Assembly: GCF_002887595.1 (NCBI RefSeq)
Contig: NZ_PEBU01000011.1
Location: 62,001 to 126,000 of the forward strand
Direction: 5' to 3'
DNA: 64,000 bases
Source: Bowmanella denitrificans
Lineage (GTDB): Bacteria > Pseudomonadota > Gammaproteobacteria > Enterobacterales > Alteromonadaceae
Positions 37,216 through 45,927 of this stretch are shown piece after piece. A program made the translations under genes and the position numbers. A model generated the notes under the pieces. It was not told where the DNA came from, made no database searches, and saw only the letters and a program-made list of their open reading frames with translations. Position 1 is the first letter of the stretch. The number at the start of each line of letters is the position of its first letter.

Positions 37216-39945
37216 ATGCAAGCTGGAACACCTAAACTCGCGTACCTGTCACTCTTGGTGGCCTGTAACTTGGGCCTGGCCATGCCGGTCGCGGGGCAGG
37301 AGCAATCCGCTGGACAGGATGTGGAAGTCATCAGCGTTAAAGGCATTAAAAGCAGCCTGATCCGCGCAATGGATATCAAGCGTGAAAGCACCAATGTGGT
37401 AGACGCCATCTCGGCCGAAGATATTGGTAAATTCCCCGACCAGAACGTCGCAGAATCCTTACAGCGTATTACCGGCGTATCTATCGACCGCGAGGGTGGG
37501 GAAGGCCAACTGGTCACCGTACGGGGCATGGGGCCAGAGTTTAACTCGGTGTTGCTGAATGGGCGTATGCTGGCCACTGTGGGTGATCCGTCTTCCATGA
37601 ACTGGGATGGCACACCGGGCGGACGTGCCTTTAGCTTTGATATTTTGCCGACAGAGCTGATTAATGGTGCTGAAGTGCACAAGACGCAATCCGCCGCAGT
37701 GCAGGAAGGCGCCATTGGTGCCACCATTAATATCACCACCATGCGTCCTTTCGATAACAAAGGCTTCCAGGCCGTGGCCAGTGTGAAGGCCATGTATGAC
37801 GATATGACAGGTAAAACCAAACCGCAGTTGTCTGGGGTGGTGAGCAACACCTTTAATGATGACAAGTTGGGTGTGTTGTTGTCCTTTGCCAGTTATCAGC
37901 GTGAAAGCCGTTATGAAGAAGCCAATACGGCTTACTACTTTAAGATAACCGATCCGCTGGATGGTCAGGATTATGGTCAGGTCTATTTTCCGCGTAATTA
38001 TGACCAAATTGTTCAGAACGAAGACAGAGAACGTACCAGCGGCACTCTGGTGGTGCAATTTGCCCCCCATGATGATTTGACCATCACCGCTGACTATATG
38101 CATTCCAACTATGATGTGAGTGGACGTCAGGATATTTACCCATCCTGGTTTACCCCGGACAACGTCAGAAATCCGGAACTGGATGCCAACAACACCCTGG
38201 TGTATGCCGACTTTGTTGATGTGTATGTGGAATCCATGGCCCGTCAGTCCGATGCCTCCAGTACCCTGGATGCCTATGGTGTGAATATTGATTGGCAGGT
38301 CAACGAGTATTGGCATAGTGAGTTGGATGTCAGTGGCTCCAAAGCCGAGTCAGACCCTGGTAAAGGTTGGTCTGATGTGGTGGTAGGACGTCCTGGCGAG
38401 TTTTCTTATGATCGGCGCCAGGGCCAGCAGGTTCCCACCATGACCTTTGACCCCCTGAAGGCGGGTGATTCGCTGACCGCAGGCTGGACGTCACTACAAG
38501 GTACTGAACTGGATGATGAGGTCTTCGCGGTTAAGTTCGACAACAGCCTGGTGGTGGAACTGGGCCCTTTGGTGGAAGTTAACTTTGGCGCCCAGTACAC
38601 GGATCGCACCTTAGGTAAGGTGTATGGCGAAACCGAAGGGCCGCTGTCCTGGATTTTTGCTGACAACAGTACGCGAATTCCCCTGCCGGAAACATTGTTC
38701 AGACTGTTTGATGCTGACGGCTTCCTGTCCGGCGCATCCGGTACCCCGGTTAACCAGTGGCCTACTTTTAATACCGATGAAATTATGGCGTACCTGAGCC
38801 GGGACGAAGTCATTGCCATGTTGGATGATCCAGAGGCGGCCAGAGCGGTAATGAGCCGTAACGGCTTTGGTCGGGTACTGGACCAGTCCGCCTATGAAGT
38901 GAACGAAGAAGTCACGGCTTTTTATACCGATTTTAACTTTGAAGGCGAGCTAAACGGGATGTTCTGGAACATGGTAGCGGGGCTGCGCTATGTGGATACC
39001 ACCAGTACCTCCAGTGGCAAGCAGATCGCCCTGTTGGATCTGCAGCCGTCACAGAATGAACCCAACAAAGTCTTTGCGGTGTATTCCGACGACTATGTGC
39101 CGGTGGAGATCAGCAACAGCTATCAGGACTGGTTGCCCAGCCTGAACGCCAACATGAACTTCACCGATGACTTGATTGGGCGCCTGGCCTGGTCAAAGTC
39201 GATTACCCGGCCAGAGCTGAATGAGATGAGCCCGCTCACCAGCTATGGCGATGGTCAGATTGACGGCCTGAGTGGTTCTGGCAGCAACCCATTATTGGCA
39301 CCATATACCTCGAAAAACCTCGACTTGTCGCTGGAGTGGTATTACGACGAAGGCAGTTATGTGGCGCTGGCTTACTTTAACAAAGACATTGACGGCTACC
39401 TGGGCACCAGTGTGGTACCGGAAACCCTGGTATTACCCAGTGGCAGCTACAACTACGAGATTTCCCGGCCGGTGAATGAAAATAACACCGAGGTGGATGG
39501 CTACGAGTTTGCCGTGCAGCACATGTTCAGCAGCTTGCCAGAGCCCTTTGACGGCCTTGGTGTGATATTTAACCTGACCAAAGTAGACAGTCAGTCCAGC
39601 GAAGACAATCTGCCGCTGATCGGCCTGGGCGATTCGCAAAACCTGATCCTGTTCTATGAGAAAGACGGCTTTCAGTTACGTTTAGCCTATAACAACCGGG
39701 CGCGCTTCCTGCAGACTAAACCGGTTACCAGCGGCAGCCGTCAGCGTGATGGCCATTATGTGGACGATTATAAGCAGTTGGATGTCAGCGGCAGCTATGA
39801 CATTGACGAAACCTGGACGGTGTTCTTTGAAGGCATCAACCTGACCAATGAACTGACGGTGAAAAGTGCTGAGTATGCCAATCAGACCTTGCAGGTCATT
39901 GAAACCGGCCCCCGTTATGCCCTTGGATTAAGAGCCAAGTTCTGA
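37216..39945 (+). CDS. TonB-dependent receptor (second of a paralogous pair)
   Basis: 909 residues with a signal peptide ending VAG-QEQ. TonB-box-like 'VEVISVKGIKSSLIRAMD' is followed by plug motifs 'AEDIGKFPDQNVAESLQRIT' and 'IDREGGEGQLVTVRGMGPEF', and the barrel ends 'GPRYALGLRAKF'. It is about as long as, and highly similar to, the receptor at 33665, with which it probably arose by duplication. An extra insert after the plug start ('GDPSSMNWDGTPGG') marks it. I start at ATG 37216 with AGAGG 7 nt upstream; a TTG at 37183 has no ribosome site. A shared operator suggests induction together with the first receptor. Confidence 0.93.
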   Translation: MQAGTPKLAYLSLLVACNLGLAMPVAGQEQSAGQDVEVISVKGIKSSLIRAMDIKRESTNVVDAISAEDIGKFPDQNVAESLQRITGVSIDREGGEGQLVTVRGMGPEFNSVLLNGRMLATVGDPSSMNWDGTPGGRAFSFDILPTELINGAEVHKTQSAAVQEGAIGATINITTMRPFDNKGFQAVASVKAMYDDMTGKTKPQLSGVVSNTFNDDKLGVLLSFASYQRESRYEEANTAYYFKITDPLDGQDYGQVYFPRNYDQIVQNEDRERTSGTLVVQFAPHDDLTITADYMHSNYDVSGRQDIYPSWFTPDNVRNPELDANNTLVYADFVDVYVESMARQSDASSTLDAYGVNIDWQVNEYWHSELDVSGSKAESDPGKGWSDVVVGRPGEFSYDRRQGQQVPTMTFDPLKAGDSLTAGWTSLQGTELDDEVFAVKFDNSLVVELGPLVEVNFGAQYTDRTLGKVYGETEGPLSWIFADNSTRIPLPETLFRLFDADGFLSGASGTPVNQWPTFNTDEIMAYLSRDEVIAMLDDPEAARAVMSRNGFGRVLDQSAYEVNEEVTAFYTDFNFEGELNGMFWNMVAGLRYVDTTSTSSGKQIALLDLQPSQNEPNKVFAVYSDDYVPVEISNSYQDWLPSLNANMNFTDDLIGRLAWSKSITRPELNEMSPLTSYGDGQIDGLSGSGSNPLLAPYTSKNLDLSLEWYYDEGSYVALAYFNKDIDGYLGTSVVPETLVLPSGSYNYEISRPVNENNTEVDGYEFAVQHMFSSLPEPFDGLGVIFNLTKVDSQSSEDNLPLIGLGDSQNLILFYEKDGFQLRLAYNNRARFLQTKPVTSGSRQRDGHYVDDYKQLDVSGSYDIDETWTVFFEGINLTNELTVKSAEYANQTLQVIETGPRYALGLRAKF

Positions 39946-39954
39946 GAATCAAAC

Positions 39955-39972
39955 GCCGGGCCTTCGCCCGGC
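39955..39972 (+). terminator. GC-rich hairpin after the receptor gene
   Basis: GCCGGGC / GCCCGGC with loop CTTC, 9 nt after the receptor stop. The following sequence has only a short T-run, so termination is likely but not certain. Confidence 0.6.
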
Positions 39973-39990
39973 CTCAGTTTCTGTCCTGAG

Positions 39991-41139
39991 CTATTGTTGT
40001 CCGGCTGGGGTGGTCGGCTGAATAGTTAACGGGCTCAGGCTGATGGTCAGATTGCCGGCCGCACCGATGCGATCCGTATAGTGCTGACCTTGTTGCACGG
40101 TATACAGCTGATCCACCTGATCATCGTCATTGATAAACCAGCGATCCGGCATGGCACTTAATAACTTGTTGCTTAGCGCCGGAATGGCCCGGTAAGGTTG
40201 CAGCTCTGCCGAGGGGATGGCTGCCATCACTTCACCGGCCAGTTCAAACAATTGCCGGGCCAGTTGCTTGTAATTGGTATTGTCATCCTGCTCCATAAAC
40301 AATACATCGGCCGCTCCCCAGCGATAACGCTGCCAATAGATCAGGATTTGATGTGGCTGATAAACCTGTTGCTGCTGGTTTAGGTAGGGCAGGTCAACAA
40401 TATCCAGTTCGGGTTCATCACGGCTGGCATTCACCCCACTGACGATGGCGTAAATTTCCGCATCACCAGAGATCCAGGGCTCTTTGTCATCCTGCAGGCT
40501 GATTTTATCTATCAGGGTTACCTGCAGTGCAAGGTTTGCCTTTGCCACTGACTGCACTGATTTTTCTTTGGCTGACATGGTTTGCTTGCTTGTCTGCCAG
40601 GTCGCACGCATGCTGTGTATAGCAGCCTGCATCTCAGTGCGACCGTTAGTGTCTATCACCAAAACCGGGCGCTCAGGCACCTGATACACATCCAGCAAGT
40701 GCAATTTACCCTGCGTATCAAAGGCTTCGATATAGTCCCAACTGGCTTCGTTACCAGCCGGGGCAAAGGCGAATAAGGGGGACTGCCCCGCTTGCCAGTT
40801 TGGTAGGGACTGTCTATTGGCCAGTCGTATCTCCAGCAGGTTGTTGGTTGCACTTTTCAAACCCTTGGCTTGTTTGATTGCCCGCTCAGATCGATAAAGC
40901 TGTGCAGATAGCGCTTTATCCGGATAACGCTTCGCCAGCATGGCCAGTGAAACACTGAGTTGGCTATTCTGCATGCCTTGCTCAAGTGCTGTTTGCCAAT
41001 CTGTATACTGGGTGGCGAGCCGGTATGCCAGCTCACGCTTTTGCTGACTAATCTGATGACTGGTACTGGCGGCATGTGCCATCTGCTGGCAACAAAAAGC
41101 GCAAAGCATTAGCACAGTGAATTTTTGCCATAACTGCAT
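39991..41139 (-). CDS. Secreted protein of unknown function (possibly DUF3103)
   Basis: 382 residues with a signal peptide (about 1-23, AHA-AST). An N-terminal helical part (about 25-110) leads to a mixed domain with 'DYIEAFDTQGKLHLLDVYQV' (about 150-169), 'RPVLVIDTNGRTEM' and a C-terminal 'NLTISLSPLTI' strand. Overall it resembles, from memory, the DUF3103 family of Vibrio and Alteromonadales, but I am not certain. No catalytic motif is evident. It is divergent from the nhaC-like gene across the third copy of the palindromic operator, so it may share regulation with the galactoside locus. Confidence 0.6.
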   Translation of the reverse strand: MQLWQKFTVLMLCAFCCQQMAHAASTSHQISQQKRELAYRLATQYTDWQTALEQGMQNSQLSVSLAMLAKRYPDKALSAQLYRSERAIKQAKGLKSATNNLLEIRLANRQSLPNWQAGQSPLFAFAPAGNEASWDYIEAFDTQGKLHLLDVYQVPERPVLVIDTNGRTEMQAAIHSMRATWQTSKQTMSAKEKSVQSVAKANLALQVTLIDKISLQDDKEPWISGDAEIYAIVSGVNASRDEPELDIVDLPYLNQQQQVYQPHQILIYWQRYRWGAADVLFMEQDDNTNYKQLARQLFELAGEVMAAIPSAELQPYRAIPALSNKLLSAMPDRWFINDDDQVDQLYTVQQGQHYTDRIGAAGNLTISLSPLTIQPTTPAGQQ

Positions 41140-41305
41140 ATTTTCTCCTTTTATCTATTCGGGGCTGGGTAACTTCAACTGGTCAGACCTTAAGTGAATG
41201 TCTTCTGGTCTGTCCAGTTAAGAAAGGCGGATTTGGATATGCAAACTGTTATCAGGGTATGAATATGCATAGATTGCAGGTAGAAATCTTTAGTTATATT
41301 GATGC

Positions 41306-41322
41306 TATTTATACTATAAATG
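41306..41322. promoter_or_regulatory. Palindromic operator, copy 3 (upstream of nhaC-like gene)
   Basis: TATTTATACTATAAATG shares the exact 15-bp palindrome ATTTATACTATAAAT with copies 1 and 2. It is about 60 bp before the nhaC-like start and 167 bp before the divergent secreted-protein gene. A small hairpin GCCATT/AATGGC follows at 41325-41339. Confidence 0.72.
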
Positions 41323-41381
41323 TTGCCATTGTTAATGGCTTGTAATATAAATGAAGGCCGACTCAGGAGGAGATGTTGTTT

Positions 41382-42869
41382 ATGTCACAACCTCGTCAGC
41401 CCGGTTTATTACAGGCTTTGTTCCCTATTTTCTGTCTGCTGTTGCTATTGTTTCTGGCGGTCTATTACTTTGGTGACAATTCATCTTCTGGTCCAAATCA
41501 GATTGCCTTGCTGCTTTGTGCGGGCATCGCTACCCTGATTGGGCGTTTCAATGGCTATGGTCGTGAGCAGATAGAGCAGGCGATTGTCAAAGGTATCAGC
41601 CTGACCCTGGGCGCTATCCTGATCCTGCTGGCAGTTGGTTCATTAATTGGCACTTGGCTGCTGTCTGGTACCGTGCCCACTATGATCTACTACGGCTTGA
41701 CGCTGTTGAACCCAGATTATTTCTACCTGAGCTGCTGTATTATCTGCGCAATCGTCGCGTTAAGTATCGGCAGCAGTTGGACCGTGGCGGCCACCATAGG
41801 CGTGGCGTTGATGGGCGTAGCCAGTGGTCTGGGACTGTCTGAGGTGATCTGTGCCGGCGCTATTGTCAGCGGTGCCTATTTTGGCGATAAACTCTCCCCA
41901 TTGTCAGACACGACTAATCTTGCCCCGGCCGTGGCCGGTACGGATTTGTTCACCCATATTCGTTTTATGCTCTACAGTACGCTCCCCAGCTTTGCGCTGA
42001 CGTTGGTGTTGTTTCTTATTCTGGGTTTTCAGTCACAGCACAGCGCCAAACCGGTTGAGCTGGACAATCTGCTGTTAAGCCTTTCCGGGCAGTTTCATAT
42101 TGCCTGGTATCTGTTGTTGCCTTTGGGCATGACCTTATTTCTGGCCTTTCGCAAGGTACCGGCGTTTCCTGCCATAGGTATCGGCGCGCTGTTTGGTGCC
42201 CTGATGGCGGTACTGTTTCAACAGGATTTCATTCAGGCCCAGGCCGATCCGACTTTGGGGGAGATTGGCGGCACTGTTACCGTAGTCTGGCAAGCCATGT
42301 ATGCCGGAGTCAGTCTGGATACGCCTGACCCGCTACTGAAGGATTTACTCAGTGGTGGCGGTATGGGCTCGATGCTGAATACCATCTGGCTGATTATTTC
42401 GGCCATGACTTTTGGTTCGGTAATGGAGGCCACAGGCCTGCTGCAACGGGTGGTGCAGGCCCTGCTAAAAATGGCCAATTCCGTGGCCGGGTTAATTATC
42501 ACCACTATCGGTACGGCCTTTGGCACGAATCTGGTGGCAGCCGACCAGTATATTGCCATTGTGATGCCAGGACGGATGTTCAAACCCGAATATGACAAGC
42601 GTAATCTGGCCCCGGAAAACTTATCACGAGCGGTGGAAGACGGCGGCACTTGTACCTCCGCGTTGATCCCCTGGAACACCTGTGGCGCTTATATGCAGTC
42701 GGTGCTACTGGTGAATCCGCTGGATTATGCCCTGTATGCCTTTTTCAATTGGTTGACGCCGCTGATGGGCATTCTGTTGGCATTACTTGGGGTGAAGCGG
42801 TTTCGGCCAACTATTCAGGTTGGTGTCGAGGCGCCACCGGGCAAATCTTTGGTTAACGAACTTCACTAG
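41382..42869 (+). CDS. NhaC-family antiporter
   Basis: About 495 residues with 10-12 hydrophobic helices. The NhaC-family signature 'SGAYFGDKLSPLSDTTNLAP' (about 160-180) and 'GTNLVAADQYIAIVMPGRMF' near 385-405 are clear. 'VEDGGTCTSALIPWNTCGAY' near 415-435 is another family mark. Known members exchange Na+ for H+ or for organic anions such as malate/lactate. AGGAGG is at 41365-41370; ATG 41382 is 11 nt from it and ATG 41373 only 2, so the start is uncertain by three codons. Sharing the receptors' operator suggests it serves the same uptake programme rather than general pH control. Confidence 0.85.
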   Translation: MSQPRQPGLLQALFPIFCLLLLLFLAVYYFGDNSSSGPNQIALLLCAGIATLIGRFNGYGREQIEQAIVKGISLTLGAILILLAVGSLIGTWLLSGTVPTMIYYGLTLLNPDYFYLSCCIICAIVALSIGSSWTVAATIGVALMGVASGLGLSEVICAGAIVSGAYFGDKLSPLSDTTNLAPAVAGTDLFTHIRFMLYSTLPSFALTLVLFLILGFQSQHSAKPVELDNLLLSLSGQFHIAWYLLLPLGMTLFLAFRKVPAFPAIGIGALFGALMAVLFQQDFIQAQADPTLGEIGGTVTVVWQAMYAGVSLDTPDPLLKDLLSGGGMGSMLNTIWLIISAMTFGSVMEATGLLQRVVQALLKMANSVAGLIITTIGTAFGTNLVAADQYIAIVMPGRMFKPEYDKRNLAPENLSRAVEDGGTCTSALIPWNTCGAYMQSVLLVNPLDYALYAFFNWLTPLMGILLALLGVKRFRPTIQVGVEAPPGKSLVNELH

Positions 42870-42902
42870 TGTTGCCAGAGTGCAACTGCTAGTCTTGCGC
42901 TA

Positions 42903-42919
42903 CCGAACACCAGGTTCGG
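42903..42919 (+). terminator. Weak hairpin after the nhaC-like gene
   Basis: CCGAAC / GTTCGG with a 5-nt loop, followed by AATTCTTTG. It is a short stem and could be a weak terminator; it lies just upstream of yaeQ. Confidence 0.4.
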
Positions 42920-42944
42920 CAATTCTTTGTTTGCAGGCACGATT

Positions 42945-43478
42945 TTGGCCCTTAAACCTACCATCTATAAATTTATTATTTCCTTGTCCGACCTGGATCG
43001 GGATTATTACGACACTTTGCATCTGACCGTGGCTCAGCATCCATCGGAGTCGCTGGAAAGGATGATGGCGCGGGTATTGGCTTATTGCTTAAATGCTCGT
43101 GAAGGGCTGGTATTTACCACAGGTCTGAGTACACCCAATGAGCCGGATATATGGCAGCGTGGTCTGGATGATCAATTGCTGAGTTGGATAGATGTAGGCG
43201 AGCCGGCCTTTGACCGTATCAAAAAGGCCTCGCGTCAGGCCCGTGAAGTGAAGATTTACAGCTTTAACCAAAAGTCTGAGGTGTGGTGGCAGCAGGAGCG
43301 GTCCCAATTCAGACGTCTGCCGGTAAAAGTAGCGAGATTCCCCTGGCCAGCCATCCAACATCTGGCCAGTTTGGTGGAGCGCTCAATGGTCTGCTCATTG
43401 AGCATTAGTGACGCTACCCTATATATGGCCGCCAAACTGGGCGAGGCTGAGATCCCTTGTATTGAACTGCAGGAATGA
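42945..43478 (+). CDS. yaeQ: YaeQ family protein
   Basis: 177 residues, collinear with E. coli YaeQ: 'LALKPTIYKFIISLSDLDRD' at the N-terminus, 'HPSESLERMMARVLAYCLNA', 'DVGEPAFDRIKKASRQAREV', and 'SFNQKSEVWWQQERSQ'. The family has a PD-(D/E)xK nuclease-like fold, but its function is unclear. YaeQ starts MALK; here the equivalent codon is TTG at 42945, with AGG 7 nt upstream, so I choose the TTG start. The frame opens slightly earlier, at 42927. It is monocistronic between the nhaC-like gene and the XRE regulator. Confidence 0.9.
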   Translation: MALKPTIYKFIISLSDLDRDYYDTLHLTVAQHPSESLERMMARVLAYCLNAREGLVFTTGLSTPNEPDIWQRGLDDQLLSWIDVGEPAFDRIKKASRQAREVKIYSFNQKSEVWWQQERSQFRRLPVKVARFPWPAIQHLASLVERSMVCSLSISDATLYMAAKLGEAEIPCIELQE

Positions 43479-43545
43479 TATTTCCGGCAATGGCCTGGGC
43501 CACTATCGCATTAAAGTGCGGTGAATCGCCTATATCCTGAGCTGG

Positions 43546-43752
43546 TCATTCAAGATCCAATAAATCACCCGGCTTGCAATCCAGCGCCTCGCATATAGCC
43601 AGCAAAGTTGTGAAACGTATCGCCTTGGCACGGCCGCATTTAAGCTTGGATAGATTGGCCAGGGTAATATCCACCCGTTGTGCCAATTCCGACAAGCTCA
43701 TCTTGCGTTGCACCAACAACAAATCCAGATTAATCCTTAATTGCCTGGCCAT
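43546..43752 (-). CDS. Small XRE-family regulator
   Basis: 68 residues, a single Cro/C1-type helix-turn-helix domain of the YozG-like kind: 'LRINLDLLLVQRKMSLSELA', 'VDITLANLSKLKCGRAKAIR' and 'ALDCKPGDLLDLE'. I use ATG 43752, the usual length of this family with AAGG just upstream; the frame extends to 43806 without a ribosome site. These regulators often sit beside a small membrane protein (for example DUF2975), and here a 65-residue membrane protein is divergent. A perfect palindrome between them is the likely operator. Confidence 0.88.
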   Translation of the reverse strand: MARQLRINLDLLLVQRKMSLSELAQRVDITLANLSKLKCGRAKAIRFTTLLAICEALDCKPGDLLDLE

Positions 43753-43825
43753 CAGGCCTTGTCCTGTCTTTGAATGATAATGTCGCTTAGCTTGCCCCAA
43801 AGTCATGAGTTTATCAATATAAGAT

Positions 43826-43854
43826 AATTATTTATCGTTAATCGATAAATAATT
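43826..43854. promoter_or_regulatory. 12-bp perfect inverted repeat, likely XRE operator
   Basis: AATTATTTATCG (43826-43837) and CGATAAATAATT (43843-43854) flank a 5-nt spacer. A shorter palindrome TTATC-N7-GATAA (43811-43827) lies beside it. Position between the divergent XRE gene and the small membrane protein suggests autoregulation and control of the latter. Confidence 0.75.
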
Positions 43855-43950
43855 GTTGATTATAACCAGTCAGCACGCTAACTTGTATAGAGCTTGGCTG
43901 TTTAATGAACGGCTTTGTTTTCAGTTTGCAACCCTCAAAAGGAGAACGCT

Positions 43951-44148
43951 GTGTTTGCATTGCTACTGGCTCTGCTGTTTGCTGGCTTTATTGTTGTTGT
44001 GACAATGTGCAGTTATAAGTTAGGCAAAACAAAAACGGAAAACCCAAGACTGGCGGCGTTGATTGGTTTGCTGGTGGCATTTTTGCCGCCGCTGGCACTG
44101 ATCTATCTGGCTATCCTGCTGTTTAAGGATGATGTCGCCATTGTCTAG
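43951..44148 (+). CDS. Small two-helix membrane protein
   Basis: 65 residues from GTG 43951, with GGAG 6 nt upstream. Two hydrophobic segments (about 2-22 and 37-57) are separated by a basic loop 'SYKLGKTKTENPR'. No family is recognised. The upstream ATG at 43915 would add a hydrophilic stretch and lacks a ribosome site. It is divergent from the XRE regulator across a palindromic operator, suggesting a regulator-target pair. Confidence 0.65.
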   Translation: MFALLLALLFAGFIVVVTMCSYKLGKTKTENPRLAALIGLLVAFLPPLALIYLAILLFKDDVAIV

Positions 44149-44238
44149 CGCAAGCGCTGTACATTGCGGGGGTGACTGAATCTGCCACCCACCGCCTTGA
44201 TTACCGGCTGAAGACTAACTTAGTTGGCAAGAACTCCA

Positions 44239-44266
44239 TTGACATCTGAAATTTCATATATATGAT
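44239..44266 (+). promoter_or_regulatory. ars promoter with ArsR operator-like palindrome
   Basis: TTGACA (44239-44244) and TATGAT (44261-44266) with a 16-nt spacer form a good sigma-70 promoter. The spacer and -10 contain the palindrome CATATATATG (44255-44264) inside TTTCATATATATGATATT, the kind of AT-rich dyad ArsR binds. The arsR start codon follows 25 nt later. Confidence 0.75.
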
Positions 44267-44290
44267 ATTTCGCATGTGAAAGGAGGGCTT

Positions 44291-44620
44291 ATGCTATCAC
44301 CCCTGGTTTTTTTCAAATGCCTGGCCGAGGATACCCGGCTTAAATCCCTGCTGCTAATCAGCCTTCATAAGGAGCTGTGCGTTTGCGATCTGCAATCGGC
44401 ATTGCAGCTTAGTCAGCCTAAGGTATCGCGGCATCTGGCGGATCTGCGCAAATGCAATCTGCTTAGCGATGAGCGCCGCGGCAAATGGGTGTATTACCGT
44501 TTGCATCCCGAATTGCCAGCCTGGGCGCAAGAGGTTATTGCCACCGCCGCCCGCCATAACAGCGAATTTTTAGCCGACTGCCAGCAACAACTGACGGCCT
44601 GTTCATCCTGTGAGTCCTAA
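44291..44620 (+). CDS. arsR: Arsenite-responsive repressor ArsR
   Basis: 109 residues, winged-helix ArsR/SmtB fold. The metalloid-binding motif 'ELCVCDLQ' (CVC) lies in the family position, followed by the recognition helix region 'LSQPKVSRHLADLRKCNL' and wing 'RRGKWVYYRL'. A C-terminal 'CSSCES' could add thiol ligands. It represses the ars operon until As(III) binds. ATG 44291 has AAAGGAGG upstream; a GTG at 44276 is in frame but poorer. It leads the operon arsR-arsC-arsH-acr3-arsN. Confidence 0.93.
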   Translation: MLSPLVFFKCLAEDTRLKSLLLISLHKELCVCDLQSALQLSQPKVSRHLADLRKCNLLSDERRGKWVYYRLHPELPAWAQEVIATAARHNSEFLADCQQQLTACSSCES

Positions 44621-44621
44621 T

Positions 44622-45086
44622 ATGAAAATTCTGTATATCTGCACCCATAACCGCTGTCGCAGCATTTTATCTGAAGCCATAACCAATCATCTGGCGGATG
44701 GCCTGATTGAAGCCAGAAGTGCCGGCAGCCAGCCAGCCGGTCAGGTACACCCCCTGTCACTTAAATACCTGTCCGAAGCCGGTATTGCCACAGATGGACT
44801 GCAAAGCCAGTCCTGGGATGGATTTGAGGATTTTGCCCCGGATTTGGTGATTACGGTGTGCGACTCGGCGGCCGGTGAAAGCTGCCCTGTGTGGTTTGGT
44901 AAAAGCTTGAAACTGCATTGGGGGCTGGAAGACCCTTCCAAACTCAGCGGCAGTGATGAACAAGTTGCCAATGCCTTCAGGCACTGCATCGACCTGATTA
45001 AAGCGCGGGTGTTGGCGCTAAAAGAACTGGCTGGCCAGGATCAATCAACCTGGGCCAAAGCCCTGCAACCACTGGGAGCCCGTTAA
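44622..45086 (+). CDS. arsC: Arsenate reductase, low-molecular-weight phosphatase type
   Basis: 154 residues starting '[20 protein letters not shown]'. The P-loop Cys7-x5-Arg13 is that of the LMW-phosphatase class of arsenate reductases. '[20 protein letters not shown]' and '[20 protein letters not shown]' bring the further cysteines (VTVCD-x5-C) used for the disulfide cascade. It reduces arsenate to arsenite for export. Its TAA overlaps the ATG of arsH (TAATG), indicating coupling. A GTG at 44610 is in frame upstream. Confidence 0.93.
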   Translation: MKILYICTHNRCRSILSEAITNHLADGLIEARSAGSQPAGQVHPLSLKYLSEAGIATDGLQSQSWDGFEDFAPDLVITVCDSAAGESCPVWFGKSLKLHWGLEDPSKLSGSDEQVANAFRHCIDLIKARVLALKELAGQDQSTWAKALQPLGAR

Positions 45087-45805
45087 TGAGCCTACAGGAT
45101 ATATCACTGCCAAATTTAGATGAAACCCAGTTTCAGGTGCCGGACGCACAGCAATTACAAGCACCCTTGTCCAGCCATAAGCCGCGTTTCTTGCTGCTTT
45201 ACGGTTCGCTACGAGAACGCTCATTCAGCCGCCTGGTGATTGAAGAGTGTGCGCGCCTGCTGACCCGAATGGGCGGCGAAGTGCGGATATTTGACCCAAG
45301 CGGTTTGCCCCTGCCGGATGATGCTGAGGATAGCCATCCTAAAGTACAGGAGCTGCGTGAATTGGTGATCTGGTCAGAAGGGCAGGTTTGGTGTTCACCA
45401 GAGCGCCATGGTGCCATGACCGGTATTATGAAAGCGCAAATTGACTGGATCCCGTTATCCATGGGGGCGGTAAGGCCCACGCAGGGCAAAACATTGGCAG
45501 TAATGCAGGTGGAAGGTGGCTCGCAGTCCTTTAACGTGGTCAATCAACTGCGGGTATTAGGGCGCTGGATGCGGATGCTGACTATCCCCAACCAGTCATC
45601 GGTGGCTAAGGCCTTCTTAGAGTTTGACGACAACAATCGCATGAAGCCTTCCAGCTACTACAACCGTATTGTGGATGTGATGGAAGAGCTGATGAAATTC
45701 ACCCTGCTAACCCGGGATAACAGTGCCTATCTGGTGGACCGTTATTCCGAGCGGGTGGAAAGCGCCGAACAACTGATGCAGCGCGTCAATCAACGGCAGA
45801 TTTAG
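45086..45805 (+). CDS. arsH: Organoarsenical oxidase / NADPH-FMN reductase ArsH
   Basis: 239 residues, flavodoxin-like ArsH: '[20 protein letters not shown]' (FMN phosphate loop), '[20 protein letters not shown]', and '[20 protein letters not shown]'. ArsH oxidises trivalent organoarsenicals to less toxic pentavalent forms. The start overlaps the arsC stop. After the gene comes a 122-nt gap that contains one arm of the interspersed repeat, then acr3. Confidence 0.95.
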   Translation: MSLQDISLPNLDETQFQVPDAQQLQAPLSSHKPRFLLLYGSLRERSFSRLVIEECARLLTRMGGEVRIFDPSGLPLPDDAEDSHPKVQELRELVIWSEGQVWCSPERHGAMTGIMKAQIDWIPLSMGAVRPTQGKTLAVMQVEGGSQSFNVVNQLRVLGRWMRMLTIPNQSSVAKAFLEFDDNNRMKPSSYYNRIVDVMEELMKFTLLTRDNSAYLVDRYSERVESAEQLMQRVNQRQI

Positions 45806-45872
45806 AAGGCTTTCTCGCTGAGACGCAGATTGTATTTCAGACCTGTCTGGAGAAGGGCGTTATCCCTTCCCC

Positions 45873-45898
45873 CTCTGTGTTCTCTGTGCCTCTGTGGT
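45873..45898. repeat. Single arm of the interspersed repeat within the ars operon
   Basis: CTCTGTGTTCTCTGTGCCTC and the following TGTGGT repeat the arm seen in the 10.8-12.1 kb island, over 30 kb away. It lies between arsH and acr3 without its complementary partner. Confidence 0.8.
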
Positions 45899-45927
45899 GA
45901 TATATAAACTCAATAAGGTAGACCGAG

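Noticed and set aside
44610-44621. GTG start for arsC overlapping arsR
   Set aside because: ATG 44622 gives the standard N-terminus of LMW-phosphatase arsenate reductases.
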